Shown piece by piece: positions 1 to 7,632 of a stretch of 18,727 bases of DNA. Each line of letters opens with the position of its first letter. Within the stretch, counting starts at the first letter, position 1. Origin of the DNA: Desulforhopalus sp. (lineage in GTDB: Bacteria; Desulfobacterota; Desulfobulbia; Desulfobulbales; Desulfocapsaceae); assembly GCA_023231425.1 (NCBI GenBank), contig JALNVI010000055.1, forward strand, positions 1 to 18,727, in the 5' to 3' direction. A model generated the notes under the pieces. It did no database searches. It had not been told where the DNA came from and saw only the letters and a list, made by a program, of their open reading frames with translations. The position numbers and the translations under genes are program-made.

Positions 1-202
1 AAACCAGCGCCGTGTCGATTTTTCACCAGGGGTGATACCATTCCGCTGTAGCATCCGTGACAATCACCAATTCTATAAATTCTGCCGTGGTCGCCATTGC
101 CAATGTCGCTGGACAAGGCATGCTGCGGGTATGTATTGTGCAGATCCCAGCCGTGCTCTCTGCTCAGTAAAAAATATAAACAGTATTATTTTGTAATTTT
201 TT

Positions 203-1252
203 CTAAAACAACCGGTGAAAGGCCGAGGCCCTGGCCACCGCAACAATCTCCACTCCGGATGTAATCCCCAGTTCTTCCACTGACTGTGGAACGACCTCGG
301 CGATCAATTGCTGCCCGCCGCACTCCAGCTCTACCCGTACAAACCACTCCAGATCCCGCAGGGCAGTCACCCTGCAGTTGAGAATGTTGCGGGCACTCCC
401 CGCCTCCGGGTGCTGCTTGAAGAGCATGATGTCCCGTGCGTTTATTTGAAAGCGGCCGGGGGCGGTTTCGACGGACGTGACAAGGTAGAGAGTGTTTTCT
501 CCCCAGCTGCGACGATGGAGTCGGTTGATGCTTTGCGCCTCTCCCAGCTCCAGAATATTGATAAAACCCCTCTCCGACGCAGCCCCCCGCGCCAGCTCCT
601 CTGTCTTTTCCTGTCGATCAATAACACCGTGACCCATCAGCAGCAGGTCGTCCGTCATCAGTCGCATCTCTTCAAGGCTGTGGCTGATGAAGAGCATGGG
701 GATGGTGAACTCGGTAAAGACTTTGCGAAGGTGGGGAATAATCTGATACTTCAATGCTTCATCCAGGCCGGAGAGCGGTTCATCGAGAAGAATAAGGCGG
801 GGATTGGCGAGGATAGTACGGCCAAGGGCGACCCGCTGCTGTTCGCCTCCGGAGAGACTGGTAACCTGACGTTTAAGCAGGGAATCAAGCTGCAGTACGC
901 CGATGAGCTGGGCGTCGTCAATGCGGGCAACCCCGGCCGACTGACGGTTGCGGCCGTAGAAGAGGTTTTTCGCCACGTTCATGTGCGGGAAGAGATGGGA
1001 GTGCTGAAAAACGACACCCACCCGCCGCTTCTCGGGGGGCAGATTGATGCTCCTGCAGGAATCGAACAGTGTATCCCCGTCAAGGACGATATGCCCGGAT
1101 TCGGGCGTGAGCAGCCCGGCAAGCATGTTCATTAAGGTGGATTTCCCTGAGCCGGACGGGCCGAGAATTCCACAGCGATCGGCGTCAAGGGTAAAGTCAA
1201 AGTGCAGTTCAAGTCCGGGGAAATGCTTTTTTACATCGACTGAAAGATGCAT
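203..1252 (-). CDS. modC: Molybdate ABC transporter ATP-binding protein ModC
   Basis: This is the cytoplasmic ATPase that powers molybdate import through ModB. The 349-residue protein has Walker A GPSGSGKST (31-39), signature LSGGEQQ (133-139), Walker B LILLDEP (153-159) and the switch histidine in FISHS (about 191). A C-terminal segment (about 285-346) fits the TOBE oxyanion-binding domain that distinguishes ModC from generic importer ATPases. The length is normal for the family. The start follows the modB stop by two bases (TGAcgATG), so translation is probably coupled. It is the last gene of modABC. Downstream there is only about 200 bp of unassigned sequence, in which I see no convincing terminator. 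Sulfate or tungstate ATPases are the alternatives, but the order with modA and modB favours molybdate or tungstate. Confidence 0.95.
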   Translation of the reverse strand: MHLSVDVKKHFPGLELHFDFTLDADRCGILGPSGSGKSTLMNMLAGLLTPESGHIVLDGDTLFDSCRSINLPPEKRRVGVVFQHSHLFPHMNVAKNLFYGRNRQSAGVARIDDAQLIGVLQLDSLLKRQVTSLSGGEQQRVALGRTILANPRLILLDEPLSGLDEALKYQIIPHLRKVFTEFTIPMLFISHSLEEMRLMTDDLLLMGHGVIDRQEKTEELARGAASERGFINILELGEAQSINRLHRRSWGENTLYLVTSVETAPGRFQINARDIMLFKQHPEAGSARNILNCRVTALRDLEWFVRVELECGGQQLIAEVVPQSVEELGITSGVEIVAVARASAFHRLF

Positions 1253-1254
1253 CG

Positions 1255-1929
1255 TCAGTTCCGTATCAGGCGTCGGTTCATCGCCTCACTTGCCAGCAGT
1301 ACCATAAAGGAGAGGATAATGGAGACGAGGCAGAGACTCAACGCCATGGAATCACCTCCGGGCATGGAGGTATACTGGTAGATGGCGAGGGGAATCGTCT
1401 GGGTTACACCGGGGATATTCCCGGCGAGGATAATGGTGGCGCCGAATTCACCCAGGCTGCGGGCGAACATCAGGGTCATACCGGCAAGAATGGCGCGGTA
1501 GCTGAGGGGGATGGTAATGGTGAAGAGGCTGTCCCACCAGCCGGCACCGAGGGTCCGTGCGGCAAAAATGCAGTTTTTATCGATGGACTCCAGGCCGAGG
1601 CGGATGGAGCGTACTAAAAGCGGAAAACCTACTACGGAGGAGGCAATAATCGCGCCCTTGAGGGTGAATATTACCTGGATCCCGAAGCGGTCGAGCAGGG
1701 AACCGATCCAGCCATGGCGTCCAAGGGAGAGCAGCAGCAGATAACCGACAACCACCGGCGGCAGAACCAGCGGCAGATTGACGATTCCTTCAATTATCGC
1801 CTTGCCGGGAATGTGGCTGAATGCGAGCAGTGCGGCAATGGCAAACCCTGCGGGCAGGGCCAGCAGGGTTGCGGTGGTTGCCACCTCAAGGGAAAGGCGG
1901 ATGGCGGTGAAATCGTCCGGGGAGAGCAT
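1255..1929 (-). CDS. modB: Molybdate ABC transporter permease ModB
   Basis: This is the inner-membrane channel subunit of the molybdate importer, expected to work as a homodimer with a ModC dimer. The 224-residue protein is very hydrophobic, with about five or six membrane segments. Near residues 122-140 it carries the cytoplasmic coupling loop of importer permeases (FAARTLGAGWWDSLF, an EAA-type loop with the conserved glycine). Length and loop are typical of ModB. The ATG directly abuts the modA stop (TAAATG), and the gene ends two bases before modC. It is therefore the middle gene of a tight operon. Confidence 0.93.
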   Translation of the reverse strand: MLSPDDFTAIRLSLEVATTATLLALPAGFAIAALLAFSHIPGKAIIEGIVNLPLVLPPVVVGYLLLLSLGRHGWIGSLLDRFGIQVIFTLKGAIIASSVVGFPLLVRSIRLGLESIDKNCIFAARTLGAGWWDSLFTITIPLSYRAILAGMTLMFARSLGEFGATIILAGNIPGVTQTIPLAIYQYTSMPGGDSMALSLCLVSIILSFMVLLASEAMNRRLIRN

Positions 1930-2676
1930 TTATTCGATTGGTTTGAAGCCGTATTTCACAAGGATGGTATGACCCGCATCGCTTTTGATGAAGTTGTAGA
2001 GGGCTGTGGTCTGCGGTTTTTTTGCTCCGCCGGTGGTGATTGCCATCGGATAAACCACAGGGCTGTAGAGTGCCTGGGGAACCTCAAAGAGAATCTTTGC
2101 CTTTTGGGCAAGCAGAGCATCTGTGCGGTAGACGAAGGCACCGTCTGCTTCACCGCGATCGGCGTAGATCAGTGCCTGGCGGACATCTTTGGCCATAACC
2201 AGCTTGTTTTCGTTTTCCAGTTTCTGCCATACACCGGCCTTCACCATGGCCTCTTTTGCGTACTGGCCAGCCGGTACACTCTGCGGGGTGCCAATGGCGA
2301 TCCGTTTCAACGTAACAAGGGAGGCCATATCTGTTGCGGTGCTGCCCGGGGTGCCGGTGAAGACAAGGCTGTTGGCAACGAAGATGCCGTCGGTACCGGG
2401 GGCAATCATTGCCCCGTCAACGAGATACTTCATCCACTTCGGGTTGGCGGAGACAAAAAGGTCGGCAGGGGCACCCTGAGCGATCTGTTTTGCCAGTGAA
2501 CCCGAGGAGCCGAAGTTGGGCTGAATCTTTGTGGCGGGATTTTGACGGTTGAATTCGCTGATGATATCCTTGAAGGCGTTTGTCATGCTGGCGGCAACAG
2601 AGATGTTCAAAGTTTCTGCCTGCACTGCGGTGGCGCAGAGAAGGATTGAAAGAGCAATACAGATTTTTTTCAACAT
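1930..2676 (-). CDS. modA: Periplasmic molybdate-binding protein ModA
   Basis: This is the substrate-binding protein that captures molybdate (or tungstate) in the periplasm and delivers it to ModBC. Residues 1-20 are a classical signal peptide: KK, a hydrophobic core, then AVQA before ETL. The mature start reads LNISVAASMTNAF. GSSGSLAKQIAQGAPADLF (about 56-74) is the conserved oxyanion-binding region of ModA/WtpA-like proteins. At 248 residues it is family-sized. An AAGGAG ribosome-binding site lies 8-9 nt upstream of the ATG. It is the first gene of modABC. Repeat R1 ends only about 76 bp upstream, so promoter elements must lie inside or next to that repeat. I could not identify a ModE-type operator with confidence. 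Confidence 0.95.
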   Translation of the reverse strand: MLKKICIALSILLCATAVQAETLNISVAASMTNAFKDIISEFNRQNPATKIQPNFGSSGSLAKQIAQGAPADLFVSANPKWMKYLVDGAMIAPGTDGIFVANSLVFTGTPGSTATDMASLVTLKRIAIGTPQSVPAGQYAKEAMVKAGVWQKLENENKLVMAKDVRQALIYADRGEADGAFVYRTDALLAQKAKILFEVPQALYSPVVYPMAITTGGAKKPQTTALYNFIKSDAGHTILVKYGFKPIE

Positions 2677-2751
2677 ATTGAGGTCTCCTTATAGAATTTA
2701 TTAATTCCCTGCAAATATAGAACAATTACGTGGTGGTCGCAAAGAAATTTT

Positions 2752-2902
2752 GGGGACCTTGAATAACCACCAACCTTCTTTATTACAGTCAAAAATTTAT
2801 CCTCAGAGGTAAGCGATAGACTCCGATATCAAAGTTATACCTGTGGTAAAATTCCTCCCCCACTTCGAATATGAACGAAATAGAAGATTATTCAAGGAAC
2901 CC
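2752..2902 (+). repeat. R1 element, copy 1 (MITE-like hairpin repeat)
   Basis: Imperfect palindrome of about 150 bp. Its left end reads GGGACCTTGAATAACC and its right end, read inward, GGGTTCCTTGAATAATC. The interior shares AAAAATTTATCCTC, CTCCGATATCAA and TTCGAATATGAACGAAATAG with the other copies in the same orientation. The centre is shorter than in copies 2 and 4 and resembles copy 3, so there seem to be two subtypes. No clean target duplication is visible here (TTTG left, TGTT right), suggesting an older insertion. It lies between ychF and modA. Confidence 0.85.
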
Positions 2903-2926
2903 TGTTGACCTCTGCAGCAGGGAAAC

Positions 2927-2961
2927 GCAGGATCCGTGCCGGGATGCGGGGCGCATCCTGC
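2927..2961 (-). terminator. Inverted repeat just downstream of ychF, possible weak terminator
   Basis: GCAGGATCCG (2927-2936) and CGCATCCTGC (2952-2961) pair at 9 of 10 positions around a 15-nt loop, five bases after the ychF stop on the minus strand. Only a short GTTT follows the stem in the ychF direction, so this is a weak candidate for an intrinsic terminator. It may act only as a 3'-end-stabilising hairpin. Confidence 0.4.
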
Positions 2962-2966
2962 GGGCC

Positions 2967-4067
2967 TTATACGTTGAAGAGAAAATGCACGACGTCGCCG
3001 TCCTTCATCAGATATTCTTTGCCCTCACTGCGCAGCACACCGGCGGTGCGGCAGGCGGCCTCGGAGCCGCGTTTGAGGTAGTCAGCACAGGCGATGACCT
3101 CGGCGCGGATGAAGCCCCGCTCAAAATCGGTATGGATGGCACCTGCGGCACGGGGGGCCTTGTCCCCGGCGTGGATGGTCCAGGCCTTCACTTCCATCTC
3201 CCCTGCGGTAAAAAAGCTGATCAGGCCGAGGGTGTGGAAACTGGTGCGGATGATCTTGTCGAGGCCAGGCTCAGTGACGCCGTAAGACGCGAGAAACTCT
3301 TCGTATTCCTTATCTTCGAGACCGACCAGCTCTTCCTCCATCCGTGCGGAGATCTTTACCGCCTCAGCATTTCGTTGTGCGGCAAACTCGCGCACTGTCT
3401 TTACATATTCGTTGTCTTCGCTGAGGCCGTCTTCGTCGACATTGGCACAGTAGATTACCTTTTTGGAGGTGATCAGGCTGGTCTCGCGGAGGAATTCAAT
3501 CATGAAGTCGGAATCCCGACCGGCAAAAGTGAGGGCAGGATTGCCCGTATTAAGATGTTCGAGCAGGTTCTGTACTTCAACGAGCTTTGGACCGATGTTT
3601 TTGTCTCCCTTGCTCTGCTTTTTCAGGCGGTCGAGACGGCCGTCGATGATCTGTACATCGGAGAGAATCAGCTCGGTGTCAATGGTCTCAATATCGCGCA
3701 GAGGATCAATGGAGTTCTCGACATGGATGATATCGTCATCGTCGAAGCAGCGGACGACATGGAGGATGGCCTGGGTCTCGCGAATATTGGAAAGAAACTT
3801 GTTGCCAAGCCCTTCCCCTTTGGAGGCACCGGCAACAAGGCCGGCTATATCGATAAAGTCGACGGTCGAGTTGACGATGCGCCCGGGGTGAACCAGCTCT
3901 GCGAGTTGCCCGAGGCGCACGTCCGGCACCGGCACAACTGCCTTGTTGGGTTCGATGGTGCAGAAGGCGTAGTTGGCGCTTTCGGCGTTTTGCGCCTTTG
4001 TCAGCGCGTTGAAAAGGGTAGATTTGCCCACGTTGGGCAGGCCGACGATTCCGATGCTAAGAGCCAT
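2967..4067 (-). CDS. ychF: Redox-regulated ribosome-associated ATPase YchF (OLA1 family)
   Basis: Conserved Obg-superfamily P-loop NTPase that binds ATP and associates with ribosomes. The P-loop GLPNVGKST is at residues 9-17 and the DIAGLVAGAS switch II region follows. The GTP-specifying NKxD motif is absent; the equivalent segment reads CANVDED, in line with the ATP preference of YchF. The C-terminus carries the TGS domain (about 280-364, ending KDGDVVHFLFNV). At 366 residues it is full length. A GGAGAG ribosome-binding site lies six bases before the ATG. It appears monocistronic and is bracketed by R1 copies 1 and 2. Confidence 0.96.
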   Translation of the reverse strand: MALSIGIVGLPNVGKSTLFNALTKAQNAESANYAFCTIEPNKAVVPVPDVRLGQLAELVHPGRIVNSTVDFIDIAGLVAGASKGEGLGNKFLSNIRETQAILHVVRCFDDDDIIHVENSIDPLRDIETIDTELILSDVQIIDGRLDRLKKQSKGDKNIGPKLVEVQNLLEHLNTGNPALTFAGRDSDFMIEFLRETSLITSKKVIYCANVDEDGLSEDNEYVKTVREFAAQRNAEAVKISARMEEELVGLEDKEYEEFLASYGVTEPGLDKIIRTSFHTLGLISFFTAGEMEVKAWTIHAGDKAPRAAGAIHTDFERGFIRAEVIACADYLKRGSEAACRTAGVLRSEGKEYLMKDGDVVHFLFNV

Positions 4068-4142
4068 GTTTCTCTCCGGGATGGTGAAAAGGAGCCATGA
4101 AGTTGCTGACTATATGCAATCTTCGCGGTGTTCCTGAAATAA

Positions 4143-4305
4143 GGGTACCTTGAATAATCAGTCTTTCGCCCATCTTCTTCGATACAGGTAAAAATTTATC
4201 CTCCGATAAAGCGAGGAGCGAGACGTCGAGATATCAAACAGAGCTCTAATAAATTTCCTCCTGTGCCTCGAATATGAACGAAATAGAAGATTATTCAAGG
4301 GACCC
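4143..4305 (+). repeat. R1 element, copy 2 (reference copy, 163 bp)
   Basis: Best-preserved R1 element. The ends are GGGTACCTTGAATAATC and its near-perfect inverse (GGGTCCCTTGAATAATC read inward; 16 of 17 match). The 4-bp direct repeat ATAA immediately flanks it (4139-4142 and 4306-4309), the expected footprint of transpositional insertion. The arms continue to pair imperfectly for about 60 nt each (TTTCG with CGAAA, ACAGG with CCTGT, AAATTTAT with ATAAATTT). The roughly 40-nt centre contains a small stem CCTC/GAGG. It has the same length, without indels, as copy 4, and is roughly 85% identical to it by eye. It lies upstream of ychF. Confidence 0.9.
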
Positions 4306-4374
4306 ATAATAAGGCAGAGCGGAAATATTCCCGCGCAGGCACGCCGTTTTTACCATGTTTTCAAGGAATTCTAA

Positions 4375-4488
4375 ATGGATTTTTCAGAAAGGGTGCTGGT
4401 GGAAGTGAGGAACGGCGCAGGGAAACGGTTTCTCGGCGTGACAAAATTACTGCAGTTTTTCGAGGATCGGGTTTTCCCGCAGGGCTGA
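4375..4488 (+). CDS. Small unrecognised ORF (37 aa), in-frame TGA then open to 4635
   Basis: I do not recognise this gene. An AAGGA ribosome-binding site lies eight bases before an ATG that directly follows an in-frame TAA. The product begins MDFSERVLVEVRNGAGKRF and reads like real protein for 37 residues, ending at TGA (4486-4488). The same frame stays open for another 48 codons (LSLLENPPCDAEGG and onward) to TAA at 4633-4635, giving 86 residues if TGA were read through. A 7-bp stem (CCACCCT/AGGGTGG, 4506-4528) begins 17 nt after the TGA. The alternatives are a short real gene, a nonsense-mutated pseudogene, or recoding. An antisense frame (4447-4632, TTG start) is also open. The surrounding interval 4306-4713 shows nothing else I can name. 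Confidence 0.35.
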   Translation: MDFSERVLVEVRNGAGKRFLGVTKLLQFFEDRVFPQG

Positions 4489-4713
4489 TTGTCGCTTCTT
4501 GAAAATCCACCCTGCGATGCGGAGGGTGGCGAATCTCTGCCGGACTGTTTTAATCGCATGTTCCTGCTGAACGATTTCCGTTCCAGTTCCCTTCCAGGGA
4601 GAAGGACGGCCCAGATCCAGCAGCAGGGGCAATAATAAAAATGAGCAGCAGAGAGACAGGGGAGAAAACGACTGTCCAGCCGCAGGCGACCGGACGAGGT
4701 CTGAGTGAAAACT

Positions 4714-6291
4714 CTACTTGCGAAAGCCAAAAACACCACCGGGGGTGTTGGGGGCCCAGGCGACACGGCTCCTGGTTTTACTGTTGCTGCGGCCGTTCTT
4801 TTTACCGTTCTCTTCGGGGCGGGGAATATCTTCTATATCCTCTTCGATATCAGAGTTTACTTCCGTGTTGTCATTGTCGATTTCTATTGGCTTTTCGCTG
4901 TCTGCAGTCTCTTCCGTCTCCACCGGTTTTACCGAGGGGCTCTTTCTGCTGCCGCGACGTCCGCGCCTTGAACGGGACTCTTTCTTCTCTTCAGGCTGAT
5001 CGGACGGTTCCACCTCTTCGATTTGTGCCGGGATGTACGTATTCCCGCTGCTTGCCTCAAGCCAGAACTGATAAAAGAGCAGGGCCTTGGCGAAATAGCT
5101 CTTGCGTTGCAGCCACTTGGGCCAGAGCGCTGGAGTGATCTCACTGGTCTCGTCTTTTTTCTCCTTGAGCCGGTTGTGCATCAACTGGGCGAGGTGGAGG
5201 AGCAGGCTGGTTACTTCCTGGCGCAGGGAGCGACTCAGATTGAGAGACTGGCCTATGCTGTTGTCGATGGCTTCACGGATGATGCTGGAATATTGGAACA
5301 GCACTGCGCCTTTTCTCGGGATGGAGACGATCTGAAAATTGTATTCTGCCCAGGGGATGAGGGTGAGGGCGAGCAGGAAGAAGTCGCGCTGGCGGTGAAC
5401 GCCGGACTCCAGGCACTCAAGGTTGGTGCGGTCGATGGTGCGGAAGATGCCGGTAAGCTGCGCCTTCGTGGTTTCCTGCGCGAGGGCCTCGGTATAGATG
5501 GGGAAGAGAGCGGCGTATATTCCCGATTCCACAGCAACTTCAAACCACGATGCAATGGCCCCGCTGTAGAGATCCTTTAAGAACTCATCACGCAGTCTTG
5601 AGGGCGGGCAGAGGGCGAGCTTATCCGCACTTTTCAGCAGCGCATCCCAGCAATGTGCTTCAATCTTGAAGCTGTTACGGGTGGCGTGGCGAATGACACG
5701 CATCATCCGTACCGGGTCGTGAATGAAGCGGCGCTCGGCATCTCCCACCACACGGATGATACCCTTTTTCAGGTCTTCCGTGCCGTGAACATAATCAATG
5801 ATGGTCTGGTTCTCAATTTCGTAGAAGAGAGAATTGATGGTGAGATCTCGGCGGCGGGCGTCTTCGCTCAGGGTGCCGAAGGTGTTGTTGGGGGCGAGTA
5901 CCGCCACCGGGCCGTCAAGGTCGTGTTCGCTGAGAGAGCGCAGAGTGCTGACTTCGATGGCCTTGCCAGCTCCGCAGAAAACCTGCACGAGGCGGAAGCG
6001 CCGGCCGATGGTGGTACTGCGTTTGAAGAGCTTGCGCAGCTGGCCGGGGCGGGCATCGGTACTGATGTCAAAATCCTTTGGGCTCTTCCCCAGATAAAGA
6101 TCGCGTACCCCGCCGCCTACCAGCCATCCGGAGAAACCTGCCTCACTGAGAGTCCTGAGGACAAAGAGGGCATCTTTGTCGATCATATCGAGGGTGATGG
6201 GGTGTTCCGTGGGAGGAATAACGGTTGGCTCACACTCCGCCATATCCGGGAATTCTTCGGGTATTTCCTGCACTTTGTTGTCTTTGTTCAT
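4714..6291 (-). CDS. pcnB: Poly(A) polymerase I / CCA-adding-type nucleotidyltransferase PcnB
   Basis: Class II nucleotidyltransferase that adds 3' adenosines to RNA, promoting turnover. The catalytic head has WLVGGGVRDLYLG followed by the metal-binding DFDIS (the DxD pair), then FRLVQV and RRDLTINSLFY, the nucleotide-recognition and neck motifs. HDPVRMMRVIRHATRNSF matches the RNA-binding domain start of PcnB. The last 100 residues or so are low-complexity: a basic SRSRRGRRGSRK patch, a long acidic stretch, then another basic end. Basic tails separate PcnB from true tRNA CCA-adding enzymes, so poly(A) polymerase is preferred. The ATG has only a weak ribosome-binding site; a downstream methionine (residue 17) is possible. 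The gene lies 58 bp after the nitronate monooxygenase-like gene, probably co-transcribed. Confidence 0.88.
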   Translation of the reverse strand: MNKDNKVQEIPEEFPDMAECEPTVIPPTEHPITLDMIDKDALFVLRTLSEAGFSGWLVGGGVRDLYLGKSPKDFDISTDARPGQLRKLFKRSTTIGRRFRLVQVFCGAGKAIEVSTLRSLSEHDLDGPVAVLAPNNTFGTLSEDARRRDLTINSLFYEIENQTIIDYVHGTEDLKKGIIRVVGDAERRFIHDPVRMMRVIRHATRNSFKIEAHCWDALLKSADKLALCPPSRLRDEFLKDLYSGAIASWFEVAVESGIYAALFPIYTEALAQETTKAQLTGIFRTIDRTNLECLESGVHRQRDFFLLALTLIPWAEYNFQIVSIPRKGAVLFQYSSIIREAIDNSIGQSLNLSRSLRQEVTSLLLHLAQLMHNRLKEKKDETSEITPALWPKWLQRKSYFAKALLFYQFWLEASSGNTYIPAQIEEVEPSDQPEEKKESRSRRGRRGSRKSPSVKPVETEETADSEKPIEIDNDNTEVNSDIEEDIEDIPRPEENGKKNGRSNSKTRSRVAWAPNTPGGVFGFRK

Positions 6292-6310
6292 AAGGCCACT
6301 GGAAGCACTT

Positions 6311-6340
6311 CAGGGGTGTACTGCAGTGCAGCCGCCCCTG
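6311..6340. other. Hairpin between the NMO-like gene and pcnB
   Basis: CAGGGGTG (6311-6318) and CGCCCCTG (6333-6340) form an 8-bp stem with one G-T pair around a 14-nt loop, inside the 58-bp gap. No T-run follows on the minus strand, so it is not a classical terminator. It could be a processing site or attenuator reducing pcnB expression relative to the upstream gene. Confidence 0.35.
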
Positions 6341-6349
6341 TCGTATTTA

Positions 6350-7357
6350 TTAGTTGTCTTCGTCATCAATTCCGGGTTGCGGTTTGAAGCCGATTCCTTC
6401 TTTGTATACCGATTCTGCCTGTTTTTTGAAGCGACGAAAAATCTCTGCCACTGGCAATATACTGTCCATCTTGAACATGTTTTCACCGGAGAAGAGCAGA
6501 CCGTCTTTCACATTGCCTGCACGGGCGATTTTCAGCCGTTCGCTGATGCAGTAGTGGTGATCGCACTTCTTCAGACAGTTCCACTGACAGCGCTTGGTGC
6601 TCACATCCTCACCGGCATTCAATTGCTGGACAAAAGGATTGTTCAACGCCCGTCCCGGCAGGCCGACCGGTGAGGAAGTGAGGACAATATCCTCTTTTTT
6701 CGCTTTAAGATAGGCCTGTTTGTATGCATCAGCCACATCGCACTCTTCACTGAGAATGAAACGGGAAGCGACCTGTACTCCGTCTGCACCATATTTATCC
6801 ATCATCTCGGCCATTTCGTAACCGTTGGTGATACCGCCAGCGGCGATAAGCGGAATTTTGCTTATTACTTTGCGGATGGCCGGGAAAATTTCTCGCAGTG
6901 GTTTGTCTGTACCGAGATGGCCGCCAGCCTCTTTTGCCTCGGCAATAACGGCTGAGGCACCGAGTTTCTCCGCCAGTTTAGCCAGTCCAGGACTGCTGAC
7001 AATCATGACAATGGGCATGTTGTGCTGGCGACCGATTTTGAAAATGTCCCGCGAGAAGCCTGCTCCGGTGATGATCATGTCTACGCCGGCATCAATGGAG
7101 GCCATGACCAGGTCATAGAAGTCTTTCATGGCATACATGATGTTTACAGCAATGATTCCGTTGCTGTTGTCCTTTGCCTTGCGTATATCGGCCTTCAATT
7201 CTTCCGTGGGAATAGCTGATCCGCCGATAACGCCTATTCCGCCGTTGTTCGCCACCGGTGCAGCGAGGGCGGACGTTGACACCCGAATGGACATTCCTCC
7301 CTGGATAAGAGGGAAGGGTGCCGTCAGCCCGGCGATGGAAAGTGAGGGTAATTGCAT
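6350..7357 (-). CDS. Nitronate monooxygenase-like FMN protein with a four-Cys motif
   Basis: A 335-residue TIM-barrel flavoprotein of the nitronate monooxygenase/2-nitropropane dioxygenase and FabK-like superfamily. It shows the N-terminal PLIQGGMSIRVS, the EAGGHLG loop (143-149, with the usual active-site histidine 147), and phosphate-binding IAAGGITNG (171-179) with GADGVQVASRF (190-200). Residues 257-270 (CQWNCLKKCDHHYC) carry four cysteines spaced x3, x3, x4. From memory, a comparable Cys-rich CLKxCD segment occurs in homologues from anaerobes. It could bind metal or an Fe-S cluster, but this is inference. The true substrate is unknown; enoyl-ACP reductase or nitroalkane oxidation are possible. 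An AAGGAG site lies 8-10 nt before the ATG. A promoter with a perfect TTGACA lies upstream. Confidence 0.85.
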   Translation of the reverse strand: MQLPSLSIAGLTAPFPLIQGGMSIRVSTSALAAPVANNGGIGVIGGSAIPTEELKADIRKAKDNSNGIIAVNIMYAMKDFYDLVMASIDAGVDMIITGAGFSRDIFKIGRQHNMPIVMIVSSPGLAKLAEKLGASAVIAEAKEAGGHLGTDKPLREIFPAIRKVISKIPLIAAGGITNGYEMAEMMDKYGADGVQVASRFILSEECDVADAYKQAYLKAKKEDIVLTSSPVGLPGRALNNPFVQQLNAGEDVSTKRCQWNCLKKCDHHYCISERLKIARAGNVKDGLLFSGENMFKMDSILPVAEIFRRFKKQAESVYKEGIGFKPQPGIDDEDN

Positions 7358-7392
7358 ACGTGCAGTCTCCTTTTTTATTTAGCAAAACAACT

Positions 7393-7422
7393 AATATTGA
7401 ACTGCGGGACAGAATTTGTCAA
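7393..7422 (-). promoter_or_regulatory. Sigma-70-type promoter for the NMO-like gene and pcnB
   Basis: On the minus strand a perfect -35 TTGACA (7417-7422) is followed after 18 bp by AATATT (7393-7398; 4 of 6 against TATAAT), 36 bp before the start codon. The position and the perfect -35 make it a plausible promoter. It diverges from the hisS promoter about 70 bp away. Confidence 0.55.
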
Positions 7423-7491
7423 GCCTGACGGGGTGCATTGATGTCTGTGCAACCCAAAAATTCTCTGCACAATACCGTAACCCTGCATTTC

Positions 7492-7520
7492 TTGACAAGA
7501 TTTGATTATCACGCTACATT
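7492..7520 (+). promoter_or_regulatory. Sigma-70-type promoter for hisS-aspS
   Basis: A perfect TTGACA (7492-7497) is followed after 17 bp by TACATT (7515-7520), with an overlapping TATAAT slightly downstream (7522-7527) at a poorer spacing. Transcription from here would leave a 5' leader of about 105 nt before the GTG start of hisS. I see no T-box or other leader structure in it. Confidence 0.6.
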
Positions 7521-7632
7521 ATATAATTTTTGATTCGCCAAAAGACAACCGCTTCTTTGCAGAATCGGTCCCTTTTTACAGACTGCCTGCCGCGTGCCTT
7601 CCCGGGTACAGGAATGCAATAAGGAGAACCCA

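Noticed and set aside
308..1135. 275-codon open frame opposite modC
   Set aside because: Antisense shadow of a gene with all ABC motifs; no ribosome-binding site or recognisable domain.
1714..2499. 261-codon open frame opposite modB and modA
   Set aside because: It spans the junction of two clear genes on the other strand and has no motif of its own.
2677..2751. ModE operator in front of modA
   Set aside because: The only palindrome (GAATTAATAAATTC) does not resemble the known ModE half-sites closely enough to claim.
2871..4100. 409-codon open frame on the plus strand opposite ychF
   Set aside because: It is fully antisense to an unmistakable, conserved ychF, starts inside R1 copy 1, and its translation resembles no protein.
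7521..7632. T-box or other riboswitch in the hisS leader
   Set aside because: No T-box consensus, specifier loop or terminator/antiterminator pair could be seen in the 100-nt leader.
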